A stretch of DNA of 34,081 bases. It comes from Planctomycetia bacterium. GTDB taxonomy: Bacteria > Planctomycetota > UBA1135 > GCA-002686595. The notes under the pieces are model-generated. The model was not told where the DNA came from. It did not search any database and was given only the letters and a program-made list of their open reading frames with translations. The translations under genes and the position numbers were made by a program. How positions within the stretch are numbered: the first letter of the stretch is position 1; each line of letters starts with the position of its first letter. Below are positions 6,310 through 13,745 of this stretch, piece by piece. The stretch spans positions 1-34,081 of the forward strand of contig SYGM01000016.1 in NCBI GenBank assembly GCA_005799545.1, written 5' to 3'.

Positions 6310-7617
6310 ATGCTGCTGAGACTTCTTGCCCTGACCTGCTTCGCGCTGCCCGCGAGCGCGCAGTTGGAAACCCAGGCTTTTGTCGGTGCGCGCGTGATAC
6401 CGATTCGCGGTCCCCTGATCGATGACGGTGTCGTGATCGTCGAAAACGGCCGTCTGCGTGCGGTGGGACGCCGTGCGGACACGCCCATCCCGGCCGGAGC
6501 GCGCGTGCGGGAACTCGCCGGCAAGACCATCATGCCCGGGCTTGTCGACGCACACAGCCACGTGGGCGGCGGCTGGGGCGCGGATTCCAGCGCGCCGATC
6601 CAGCCGAACGTTCGCATGCTCGATGCGGTCGACTGCCGCGATTCGGGCTTTCAGCGAGCGCAGGCCGGCGGCATCACGACGCTCAACGTGATGAGCGGCA
6701 GCGGCCATCTGCTCAGCGGTCAGACCATCTACCTCAAGAACAAAGACGCGCGCACCATCGAGGAGATGGCGTACGCATTCCCGGACGGCAGCCCCATGGG
6801 CGGCATGAAGATGGCCAACGGCACAAACAGCCACGGCGAGCCGCCCTTCCCCGGCACGCGCGGCAAGTCGGCGGCGCTGGTGCGCGAGAACTTCATTGCC
6901 GCGCAGGAGTATCAACGCAAGCTGCGCGAAGCCGGTGATGATGCGTCCAAGCGTCCCTCGCGCGATCTTGCGCTCGAAGGTCTGGTGGAGGTGCTCGAAG
7001 GCAAGCGCATCGTGCACCACCATACGCACCGCCATGACGACATTCAGACGGTGCTGCGGCTCTCCAAGGAGTTCGGCTTCCGCGTCGTGCTGCACCATGT
7101 CAGCGAGGCGTGGATGATGGCCGACGAGATCGTGGCCGCGCAGGCGCCCTGCTCGCTGATCGTGATCGACACCCCGGGCGGTAAGCTGGAAGCGGTCCAT
7201 CTGGATGCCAAGTCGGCTGCTGCGCTGGAACAGCGCGGAGGGAAGGACCTGATCGCCTTCCACACCGACGACTGGATCACGGATGGGCGCCTGTTCCTGC
7301 GCAGTGCGGCGCTCGCCGTGCGGGCCGGGCTCTCGCGCGAAACAGCGTTGGCGGGCCTGACCATCAATGCGGCGCGTCAGCTCGATCTCGATGCACGCAT
7401 CGGCAGCCTTGAGCCAGGCAAGGACGCGGATTTCATCGTGCTCTCTGGTGATCCGCTCTCGGTCTACACGCGGATCGAGGAGACCTGGGTGCAGGGCACG
7501 CGCGTGTTCGATCTGCAGGATCCCAAGGACCGCCTGTGGGCGGAAGGCGGCTGGGGTGCGGGCATGGACCGCGCGGGCAACATCTGCTGCCTCGGCGATC
7601 GGGAGGAAGACCGATGA
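6310..7617 (+). CDS. Exported amidohydrolase (imidazolonepropionase-like)
   Basis: A 435-residue amidohydrolase-superfamily protein with a cleavable signal peptide (residues about 1-18, ending ASAQ), so it acts outside the cytoplasm. The metal site is intact: DAHSH (His82, His84), a His cluster in KRIVHHHTHRHDD, VVLHHVSEAW, and the catalytic Asp in FHTDDWITD. The C-terminal segment AARQLDLDARIGSLEPGKDADFIVL is the typical end of COG1228-type enzymes. These cleave cyclic amides or peptides (relatives of prolidase and imidazolonepropionase), but the substrate cannot be read from sequence. The start ATG follows GGGGG at short spacing, and a TAATCT hexamer lies 6 bases before the ATG. The stop overlaps the ATG of a second amidohydrolase, so the two are co-expressed. 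Confidence 0.88.
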   Translation: MLLRLLALTCFALPASAQLETQAFVGARVIPIRGPLIDDGVVIVENGRLRAVGRRADTPIPAGARVRELAGKTIMPGLVDAHSHVGGGWGADSSAPIQPNVRMLDAVDCRDSGFQRAQAGGITTLNVMSGSGHLLSGQTIYLKNKDARTIEEMAYAFPDGSPMGGMKMANGTNSHGEPPFPGTRGKSAALVRENFIAAQEYQRKLREAGDDASKRPSRDLALEGLVEVLEGKRIVHHHTHRHDDIQTVLRLSKEFGFRVVLHHVSEAWMMADEIVAAQAPCSLIVIDTPGGKLEAVHLDAKSAAALEQRGGKDLIAFHTDDWITDGRLFLRSAALAVRAGLSRETALAGLTINAARQLDLDARIGSLEPGKDADFIVLSGDPLSVYTRIEETWVQGTRVFDLQDPKDRLWAEGGWGAGMDRAGNICCLGDREEDR

Positions 7618-8816
7618 GAGCGCTTGCGATCGCTTGTCTGTCCCTGTTGTGCGCCTCGGCGCAGGCTCAGGATCTCGCCGTGCGGGCCGAACGGCTGCAC
7701 ACCGTCGCGGGTCCGGTGATCACGGACGGGGTCGTGCTGATCCGCGCCGGCAAGATCGCCGCGGTGGGCCCCGCGGATCAGGTGCGGGTTCCGGACGGAG
7801 TGCGCGTCTGGAAGACCAAACTGGCGACACCCGGGCTGATCGATGCTCACAGCGTGATCGGACTCGCGGGCTACCTCAATCAGCCGCACGATCAGGACCA
7901 GCTCGACAAGAACGGTCCGATACAGCCCGAGTTGCGCGCCATCGACGCCTACAACCCGCGTGAGAAGCTCGTGGAATGGGTGCGCGACTTCGGGATCACC
8001 ACGGTGCACACGGGACACGGTCCCGGCGCTTTGATCAGCGGTCAGACGATGATCGTGAAGACGCGCGGCCAGACCGTGGAGGAATCCGTGCTCGTGCCGT
8101 ACGCGATGCTCGCCTGCACACTGGGAGCGGAGTCGCGCGGCGCGAAGTCGCCGGGGACCGCCGGCAAACAGCTCGCCATGCTGCGCGAAGCACTGCTGTC
8201 GGCAAATGAGTTCAGGACCAAGCTCGAGGATCCGGATCCCGCCAAGCGTCCCGGCCGCGACCTGCGCAAGGAAGCGTGGGTCGAGGTGCTGGCGCGCCGC
8301 GTTCCGCTGCTTGTCACCGCGCACCGCCATCAGGACCTGATCGCGGCACTGCGCCTGGCGCGGGAGTTCAATCTGCGCGTGATTCTCGACGGAGCGGGCG
8401 AAGTGTATCAGGTTCTGGATGAAGTGCGCGCGGCCGGAGTATTCGTGATTGCGCATCCGCCGATGGCGCGCTTTGCCGGTGAACTGGAAAACGCGAGCCG
8501 CTCAACGCCGCTGCGCATGCTCGAAGCGGGCATACCGTTCGCGTTCCAGAGCGGACACGAGGACTACGTCCCCAAGACGCGCGTCGTGCTGTATGAAGCG
8601 GCGATCGCGTCGGCCTACGGACTGGGCTCCGAGCAGGCTCTGCGCGCGATCACCATCGATGCGGCGAAGCTGCTCGGAATCGAGCAGCGCGTCGGTTCGC
8701 TGGAGGTGGGCAAGGACGGCGATCTCGCCCTCTACGACGGGGATCTCTTCGAGTACACCAGCCACTGCGTCGGCACGGTGATCGAAGGCAAAATAGTCTT
8801 CGAGGGTCTGCGCTAG
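7614..8816 (+). CDS. Exported amidohydrolase-like protein with altered metal site
   Basis: A 400-residue paralogue of the preceding protein, with its own signal peptide (residues about 1-18, ending AQAQ). ATG at 7614 overlaps the previous stop and follows GGAGGAAG, so the start is firm. The fold is retained, including TPGLIDAHS and the terminal GIEQRVGSLEVGKDGDLALY. However, the second His of the HxH metal motif is Val81 (DAHSV), the His in the equivalent of VLHHVSE is lost (ILDGAGE), and the catalytic Asp region reads FQSGHEDYVP instead of FHTDDW. It probably binds metal differently or not at all. It may be a non-catalytic partner of the first protein, or an enzyme with other chemistry. Its last 4 bases overlap the end of the converging MoxR gene. 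Confidence 0.85.
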   Translation: MRALAIACLSLLCASAQAQDLAVRAERLHTVAGPVITDGVVLIRAGKIAAVGPADQVRVPDGVRVWKTKLATPGLIDAHSVIGLAGYLNQPHDQDQLDKNGPIQPELRAIDAYNPREKLVEWVRDFGITTVHTGHGPGALISGQTMIVKTRGQTVEESVLVPYAMLACTLGAESRGAKSPGTAGKQLAMLREALLSANEFRTKLEDPDPAKRPGRDLRKEAWVEVLARRVPLLVTAHRHQDLIAALRLAREFNLRVILDGAGEVYQVLDEVRAAGVFVIAHPPMARFAGELENASRSTPLRMLEAGIPFAFQSGHEDYVPKTRVVLYEAAIASAYGLGSEQALRAITIDAAKLLGIEQRVGSLEVGKDGDLALYDGDLFEYTSHCVGTVIEGKIVFEGLR

Positions 8817-9802
8817 ATCCGCTGGCCGCGTTGCCAGGCTTCCTGCAGTGCGGTGCGGACGGCATCGCCGCCTGGCGCCGCGCCGAACGCCGCCACGACC
8901 CGGTGCGCGAGCGCAGGGTGCCAGAGGGCATCGAGATCCTCGCGTGTCACATGCATGCGCCCGCGCAGCAACGCGCGAGCGCGTGCCGCTGCGAGGATCG
9001 CCAGCCCGCCGCGCGGGCTGGCGCCGTGGCGCAGATGTCTGCGGACGAGGGGACCAGAGCTGGCATCGGCCGGATGCGTGGCGAGCAGCACGCGCGCCAC
9101 GAGGGCGATCAGCTCGAAGCTGACGGGAACTTCCCGCACCAGCTGGCGGGCCTGCATCAGGAGTTCCTTGGTGAAGATCGGCGTGAGGGTCTCGTTTTCG
9201 GCTGGCGCCCGTTCCAGCAGCGCGCTCAGCGCGTCGAGGCTCGGCATGCGTATCTCGATCTGCAGCTGGAAGCGGTCAAGTTGCGCCTCGGGCAGCGGAT
9301 ACGTGCCTTCCATCTCGATCGGGTTCTGGGTCGCGGCGACGAAGAACGGCTCCGGCAACCGATGCGTCTCGCCGAAGCTCGTCACTTGTCCCTCCGCCAT
9401 GGCTTCGAGCAGTGCCGCCTGCGTGCGCGGCGTGGCGCGGTTCAGCTCATCCGCGAGCAGCACATGCGTGAAGATCGGTCCCGGAAGGAAGCGGAATCCG
9501 CGCTGGCCGTCGACCGTCGTCTCGAGCACGCGAGCTCCCAGAATGTCCGCAGGCATCAGGTCCGGTGTGAACTGGACGCGACGGAAGGAAAGATCGACTG
9601 CCTTGGCGAGCGCCTGCACGAGCGAGGTCTTGCCCAGACCGGGCGCGCCTTCGATCAGCACGTGTCCGCCGCTCAGCAAGGCCAGACAGATCTGTTCCAC
9701 GGCAGTGTCCTGTCCGAGGATGCGCTGCTTAAGCACGGCCTGCAGTTGCCGGCCCGCGGCCGCGATCTGTGCGCATAGCTGCTCGGTTTCCTGCGGTTTC
9801 AT
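8813..9802 (-). CDS. MoxR-family AAA+ ATPase
   Basis: A 329-residue MoxR ATPase. Walker A is GAPGLGKT (about residues 53-60). Walker B is VLLADELNRA, followed by the sensor region PFFVAATQNPIEMEGTYPLPEAQLDRF, a MoxR signature. A lid domain at the C-terminus includes SPRGGLAIL. MoxR proteins act as chaperone-like ATPases, usually with DUF58 and von Willebrand A-domain partners encoded next to them. None of those partners is present here. Instead the gene is last in a two-gene operon after a HAD hydrolase, with a 4-base start/stop overlap. Its target is therefore unknown. The end overlaps the convergent amidohydrolase gene by 4 bases (CTAG). Confidence 0.93.
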   Translation of the reverse strand: MKPQETEQLCAQIAAAGRQLQAVLKQRILGQDTAVEQICLALLSGGHVLIEGAPGLGKTSLVQALAKAVDLSFRRVQFTPDLMPADILGARVLETTVDGQRGFRFLPGPIFTHVLLADELNRATPRTQAALLEAMAEGQVTSFGETHRLPEPFFVAATQNPIEMEGTYPLPEAQLDRFQLQIEIRMPSLDALSALLERAPAENETLTPIFTKELLMQARQLVREVPVSFELIALVARVLLATHPADASSGPLVRRHLRHGASPRGGLAILAAARARALLRGRMHVTREDLDALWHPALAHRVVAAFGAAPGGDAVRTALQEAWQRGQRI

Positions 9803-10494
9803 GCGGTCAGTCGCTCCACGATGGCGGACAGCTCCTTGAGATGATGAACGCTGGGCGCGATGCCTCTGTGCCGCTGCGCATGGTCCACCAGCACAGCCCG
9901 GATGCCCAGCCGCTGCGCGCCGAGGATATCCTTTTCGATGTCATCGCCGGCGTGCAGCGCCTCTTCGGCACGAACACCCGCCCGGTCGAGCGCGCGAGTG
10001 TAGATCTCCGCGGACGGTTTCTCGAGCCGTTCCAGCGCGGAACACAGCACGAAATCCACGCGCCGCGTGAGGTCGAGCTGATCGAGCAGCCGCGGCAGAC
10101 GGCCACTCCAGTTGGAGATGATCCCGATCCGCAGCTGACGCTCGCGGGCCAGCTCCAGAAGCTCCAGACCGCCCTCGTGCAGCCGGAATGTCGCGGGATC
10201 GGAGAAGCGCGCGAACAGTTCCTTCGACAGCTCGGCCAGCTCTTCTTTGGGCAACCCCAGCGTCTGGTGGAAGATGCGCTCGATGTAGACCTCGAACCAG
10301 AGGTCCGTGTAGCGGAAGGAACCCTGCACCCAGCGCGGGAGTTCCGCATGCGCCTGCCGCATGTGCGCTGCCATCTGCTCCGTGGCGATGTCGCAACCAT
10401 GCTTGCGGGCAGCCTGCGCGTACAGCTCGAAGCGCGAAGGCTGCTCATGAAGCAGCGTGTTGCCGACATCGAGGAACAGGGCGCGCAGGGCCAT
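9799..10494 (-). CDS. HAD-superfamily hydrolase
   Basis: A 231-residue haloacid dehalogenase-like hydrolase. Motif I is FLDVGNTLL: the nucleophile Asp is present, but the usual DxD second Asp is replaced (D-V-G-N-T). Motif II is IISNWS, motif III the Lys in RLEKPSAEIY, and motif IV HAGDDIEKDILGAQRLG. A helical cap lies around residues 20-95. Such proteins are mostly small-molecule phosphatases. The replacement of the second motif-I Asp by Asn is common in a subset of the family (N-acylneuraminate phosphatase/epoxide-hydrolase-like branch), so the chemistry is uncertain. ATG at 10494 is chosen because it begins the first beta strand. The stop overlaps the MoxR start by 4 bases. The gene is divergent from the TPR lipoprotein gene, 46 bases away. 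Confidence 0.9.
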   Translation of the reverse strand: MALRALFLDVGNTLLHEQPSRFELYAQAARKHGCDIATEQMAAHMRQAHAELPRWVQGSFRYTDLWFEVYIERIFHQTLGLPKEELAELSKELFARFSDPATFRLHEGGLELLELARERQLRIGIISNWSGRLPRLLDQLDLTRRVDFVLCSALERLEKPSAEIYTRALDRAGVRAEEALHAGDDIEKDILGAQRLGIRAVLVDHAQRHRGIAPSVHHLKELSAIVERLTA

Positions 10495-10540
10495 GGCTCC
10501 AGTCTTCCAAATTCGGACGATCCTTGGGAGACTCTCCGAC

Positions 10541-11530
10541 ATGAGTTCCCCCGGTTCCCGGATGCTGGGAGCAGTCCTGCTGCTCTTTCTCACGGCCTGC
10601 GGATCCGCCGGCCGCGGTCCGCGCGTCGTGGAATCGACACGCGAGGAAGCCCTCAAGGCGACACGCGCGCAGGATTGGAATCAGGCGGCGGTGCGCTGGT
10701 ACGCGCTGTTTCAGCGCGACCCCGAGCAGGACATCGAAGCCTGCCGGGAGAGCGCCTTCGCCTTTCTTCAGATCAAGGACGCCCAGCTGGCGAATCGCGT
10801 CGTCGATGAGGGACTCAGGTTTCACCCGGAATCCGCGGATCTGCTCGAGCTGAAGGGTCGCGCATTGGCGAGTCAGGGCTTTCATCGTGCGGCGGCGGAC
10901 AGCTTTGAGCGCGCGCTCGATGTCGACCCTGGTCGCATCGCTCCCGCGTTGGAGCTGGGTGATGCGCGGATGCGGCTCGGCCTCGAAGGAGCGGCTGCGC
11001 GAGCGTACGAGCGTGCGATCGCGGCGGGAGCCAGCGGTCCGGATGTGTGGGCGAAGCTTGCCAAGGCACGCAAGAACAGCGGCAACATCCGCGGAGCGCT
11101 TGATGCCTGGCAGTTGGCGTTCGAAGGCGGCACCGGGCAGACCGATGACCTGCTGCTCGGAGCGCAGGCTTGCGTCGATCCGATGCTGAAAGTGCGCAGT
11201 GCGGAGGATCTGCAGCTCGGGATTCGCTGGCTGGAGACGATTCTGGACCGCGAGCCCAACCATGTGCTGGCGCACTTCCAGCTCGGTGTGCTGTGCGAAG
11301 CGATGGCACAGGATGACCGTGCGGTCGAAGCGTACCGGCGTGCGGTGGAGCTCGATCCGGGACTGCTGATCGCGCTGCGCAATCTCGCCGTCCTGTACCA
11401 CGAGCTGGAAAACCGCGAGGGTGTGCGTGAGATGGTCGAGCGTTCACTCGCCATCGAACAGGATCCCGAGCGCCGCAGGGCGCTCTCCGACCTGCTGGAG
11501 ATGCCGGAAAGCCAGGGCGAGAACAAGTAG
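10541..11530 (+). CDS. TPR-repeat lipoprotein
   Basis: A 329-residue lipoprotein with lipobox LTAC (Cys20), made almost entirely of tetratricopeptide repeats. Repeat-like units run from about residue 30 to 315. Clear examples are the segment with HRAAADSFERALDVDPGRI and the one with DRAVEAYRRAVELDPGLLIA. TPR solenoids serve as protein-protein scaffolds; here the protein would be anchored to a membrane facing the periplasm. ATG at 10541 has GGGAG 10 bases upstream, and a second ATG at 10562 would give a shorter signal peptide. It stands alone, divergent from the HAD/MoxR operon and convergent with the small-protein gene that follows 8 bases after its stop. No partner can be named. Confidence 0.85.
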   Translation: MSSPGSRMLGAVLLLFLTACGSAGRGPRVVESTREEALKATRAQDWNQAAVRWYALFQRDPEQDIEACRESAFAFLQIKDAQLANRVVDEGLRFHPESADLLELKGRALASQGFHRAAADSFERALDVDPGRIAPALELGDARMRLGLEGAAARAYERAIAAGASGPDVWAKLAKARKNSGNIRGALDAWQLAFEGGTGQTDDLLLGAQACVDPMLKVRSAEDLQLGIRWLETILDREPNHVLAHFQLGVLCEAMAQDDRAVEAYRRAVELDPGLLIALRNLAVLYHELENREGVREMVERSLAIEQDPERRRALSDLLEMPESQGENK

Positions 11531-11538
11531 CGGCGTGC

Positions 11539-11778
11539 TCAGCGCTTGACGATGCCGTCGATCGTCTTCTCGATCGTCTGCACGAGCTCGTCTGCAAACT
11601 CCTCGCCGAAGTCGTTCGAGATCACATCGATTTCCTCGAACATGTAGCGTCCGCTGGAGCGGCTGAAGGGGATGCCGTACTCCCACTTGCTGCCGTCGGA
11701 AGAGTGGATCACGACCTCGATCTGGTCGTCGCCGTCGACGGGACGCACCGTGTAGTTCTTGACTTCGTAGCTGCTCAT
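11539..11778 (-). CDS. Small conserved protein, paralogue of the protein at 26988-27218
   Basis: A 79-residue soluble acidic protein of no recognised family. Two beta-rich stretches (YTVRPVDGDDQIEVVIHSSDG, with WEYGIPFSRSSGRYMFEE) are followed by a terminal helix ending in IVKR. A second gene in this window encodes a related 76-residue protein. Shared positions are DGS, an aromatic before a beta strand, SGRYxFxExD, DFG, and a terminal helix ending in KR. Two copies in separate operons show that both are real genes. This copy is last in a five-gene minus-strand operon, 4 bases after the lipoprotein-methyltransferase stop. No function is proposed. The beta-strand/turn/helix layout suggests a small domain that binds another protein or a ligand. 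Confidence 0.8.
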   Translation of the reverse strand: MSSYEVKNYTVRPVDGDDQIEVVIHSSDGSKWEYGIPFSRSSGRYMFEEIDVISNDFGEEFADELVQTIEKTIDGIVKR

Positions 11779-11782
11779 GGAC

Positions 11783-12523
11783 TCAGGGGCTTTCGCGGCG
11801 GACAGGCTTCCAGATCTGGAAATCGTGGTAGGGGTGTGTGTCGAAGGTGTCGAGCAGCTGATAGCCGGCTGCCCGCAGCTCGGCTTCCAGTTCGCCGGCT
11901 TTGAGCTTGTGATCGGGCTTGGGACCCACCGGCAGAGGCCCGGGCTTGTAGTCGAGGATCGCGACGCGGCCGTCGGGCTTCAGCGCCGACTGCAGGGCAC
12001 GCATGTAGTTCACGCGGTCTTCCAGGTGGTGATAGGTGTCCGCGATGAAGATCAGGTCGAGCTCGCCGGGCGGAAAGTGAGGTGATTCGTACGAGGAAAG
12101 CACCGGCACGATCCGCAGCAGCCCATGGGCGCGCATGCGTTCGCGCAAGGCATCGAGCTGGCGCGGCTCCACATCGCTGGCGTAGACGATGCCCTGCGGG
12201 CACTGTTGGGCGAAGGCCTCGGCGAAGATGCCCGGGCCGCAGCCCAGATCGCCGATGCGGGCATCAGGCCTGAGCGCCAGCTTCTCCAGCACCAGCGGAA
12301 TCTGAAAGCGCGCGATGCGCTCTTCGCTGACGAGTGTGCGCAGGTACTGCTCGACATCCGGATTCCCGTGGCGGTCGCGATTCGTCGCGACACTGCTCGC
12401 GGGCGCGTGAGCGGTTGCATGGGCGGTTGCATTGGTGTCTGCATGGGCGCTCGCCCCTTCCGGCTGCGCGCTCCGGCAGGCCGGCAACGCCAGCAACAGG
12501 CACAGCAGCCAACCTGCCCTCAT
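11783..12523 (-). CDS. Class I SAM-dependent methyltransferase with a lipoprotein signal peptide
   Basis: A 246-residue protein. The N-terminus MRAGWLLCLLLALPAC has the form of a lipoprotein signal with lipobox LPAC (Cys16). A low-complexity stretch rich in Ala, Thr and His follows (about residues 25-47), as in a flexible tether. Then comes a Rossmann methyltransferase: motif I IGDLGCGPGIFAEAF, acidic loop ASDVEPRQLDAL, motif IV DLIFIADTYHHLED, and LKPDGRVAILDYKPGP. If the signal is used, the enzyme sits in the periplasm, where S-adenosylmethionine is not expected. Similar exported methyltransferase-like proteins are annotated in other bacteria without an explained function. The ATG at 12523 overlaps the upstream methyltransferase stop by 4 bases. 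An internal start that skips the signal is possible, but no good one was seen. Confidence 0.82.
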   Translation of the reverse strand: MRAGWLLCLLLALPACRSAQPEGASAHADTNATAHATAHAPASSVATNRDRHGNPDVEQYLRTLVSEERIARFQIPLVLEKLALRPDARIGDLGCGPGIFAEAFAQQCPQGIVYASDVEPRQLDALRERMRAHGLLRIVPVLSSYESPHFPPGELDLIFIADTYHHLEDRVNYMRALQSALKPDGRVAILDYKPGPLPVGPKPDHKLKAGELEAELRAAGYQLLDTFDTHPYHDFQIWKPVRRESP

Positions 12524-13278
12524 CGGACAGGCTCCTTGCGCAGAACGAAAACGCCCACAAGGCTCAATCCCTTGAGGCCCGGAACATGGTCGAGCAGCGC
12601 CAAGGCCGGAATGAGCGCGTTGACGACGCGCAGCTTGCCCGGCGAGAAGGTCTTCGAGAAGTTGGTCTTCTTCTCCTTTTTGAAGCGATAACCCCACGCG
12701 CCGGCGGGGTTCATGTGGCGCAGTGAGCGTGTGTCGAAGCCATGCTCGTCCATCAGTCGCTTCAGCGGCTCCTCGTCATAGCGCCGGTAGTGCCCGGAGG
12801 CCTCATCCATCGCGTTGAAGAGCCCGGACTGCGCCGGCACCTTGAGAACGACCTTGCCGCCCGGCTGGAGGTGGCGCACGAGCTTCTTCACGAAGGCCTG
12901 GTCGTCCTCGAAGTGCTCCACGACATCCAGCGCGACAATCGCGTCGAAACGTCGGCCTTGAAGCTCCTTCCAGTCGGCGCGCAGATCCACACAGGCGGTC
13001 TGCACCTTTCCTGACGGATGGCGCGACTCCAGCCGCTTCAGCAGCTCAGGGTTGATGTCGACACCGAACACCGAACGCACCCGCTCGATGTAGCTTTCGA
13101 TCACCAGACCGGCGCCGCAGCCCAGCTCGAGCACATCGCCCTCGAGTTCGCGCTGAAAATGCGATGCGATCCAGCCGTAATAGTTGGGCAGCAGCGACAT
13201 GCGATCCTGAGCCTCGTGGTAGACGAGGTTGGAGCGCTCGCGGGCGTTCTCGGAAGATTTTTCCGGCTGCGCGGACAT
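12520..13278 (-). CDS. Class I SAM-dependent methyltransferase (UbiG-like)
   Basis: A 252-residue cytoplasmic methyltransferase. Motif I is DVLELGCGAGLVIESY, the acidic residue that binds the SAM ribose is in FGVDINPELLKRLESRH, motif IV is FDAIVALDVVEHFEDD, and QPGGKVVLKVPAQSGLFN follows. The segment SGHYRRYDEEPLKRLMDEHG resembles family members that act on glycolipids, quinones or nucleotide sugars; the substrate is not determined. Residues about 215-252 include a hydrophobic stretch near NALIPALALLDHV that may contact membrane. ATG at 13278 is chosen because it is near the preceding MOSC stop (17 bases away) and gives a normal length. The frame is open further upstream but runs through the MOSC gene. 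Confidence 0.88.
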   Translation of the reverse strand: MSAQPEKSSENARERSNLVYHEAQDRMSLLPNYYGWIASHFQRELEGDVLELGCGAGLVIESYIERVRSVFGVDINPELLKRLESRHPSGKVQTACVDLRADWKELQGRRFDAIVALDVVEHFEDDQAFVKKLVRHLQPGGKVVLKVPAQSGLFNAMDEASGHYRRYDEEPLKRLMDEHGFDTRSLRHMNPAGAWGYRFKKEKKTNFSKTFSPGKLRVVNALIPALALLDHVPGLKGLSLVGVFVLRKEPVR

Positions 13279-13295
13279 GGCGATGGTCCTGAAGT

Positions 13296-13745
13296 CTAGC
13301 CCGCGAGAACCTCGACGGGGTCTCCGGATCGCAGCAGACCTTCCTGAACAACGCTGCAGACAAAGCCGCTGCGGCCCAGCATCAGGTTCGGAAAGCGCCG
13401 ATCGACGCTCTTGAGCGTGCCGCAGGGCTCGCGTACGTCCGTGAGCTCGATCACGACCTCCGGACCCAGCCGAAGCCGGTTCCCGGGCCTCAGGGCCGCG
13501 AAATCGAGCCCATCGATGAGCACATTCTCCCCATAGGAGCCCGGCGCGCTCGCGTTGACGCCATCGCGCTCGAGACCGGCATAGTCGCCCGTCGAGAACA
13601 GGCACACGGCCCGCTTGGGCCCGCCGTGCATCCGGAAACGCTGGCGATCGCCTTCCAGTCCGCTCGTCGTGACTCGCGCGGCATCGACCGGGTGCTTGGG
13701 AATGCCACCCGGTCCGATGCAGACGGCCACGACGCGCGCGCTCAT
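13296..13745 (-). CDS. MOSC-domain protein
   Basis: A 149-residue protein that is essentially one MOSC domain. Typical segments are a Gly-containing turn GLEGDRQRFRMHGGPKRAVCLFS, GSYGENVLIDGLDFAALRPGNRLRLG, and VIELTDVREPCGTL with the conserved Cys. The C-terminal domain of molybdenum-cofactor sulfurases has this fold. Stand-alone MOSC proteins such as E. coli YiiM reduce N-hydroxylated bases with molybdenum cofactor. The short length here is closest to small single-domain members, whose roles are mostly unknown. The ATG overlaps the MltA stop by 4 bases, so it is the second gene of that operon. No molybdenum cofactor genes are in the window. Confidence 0.9.
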   Translation of the reverse strand: MSARVVAVCIGPGGIPKHPVDAARVTTSGLEGDRQRFRMHGGPKRAVCLFSTGDYAGLERDGVNASAPGSYGENVLIDGLDFAALRPGNRLRLGPEVVIELTDVREPCGTLKSVDRRFPNLMLGRSGFVCSVVQEGLLRSGDPVEVLAG

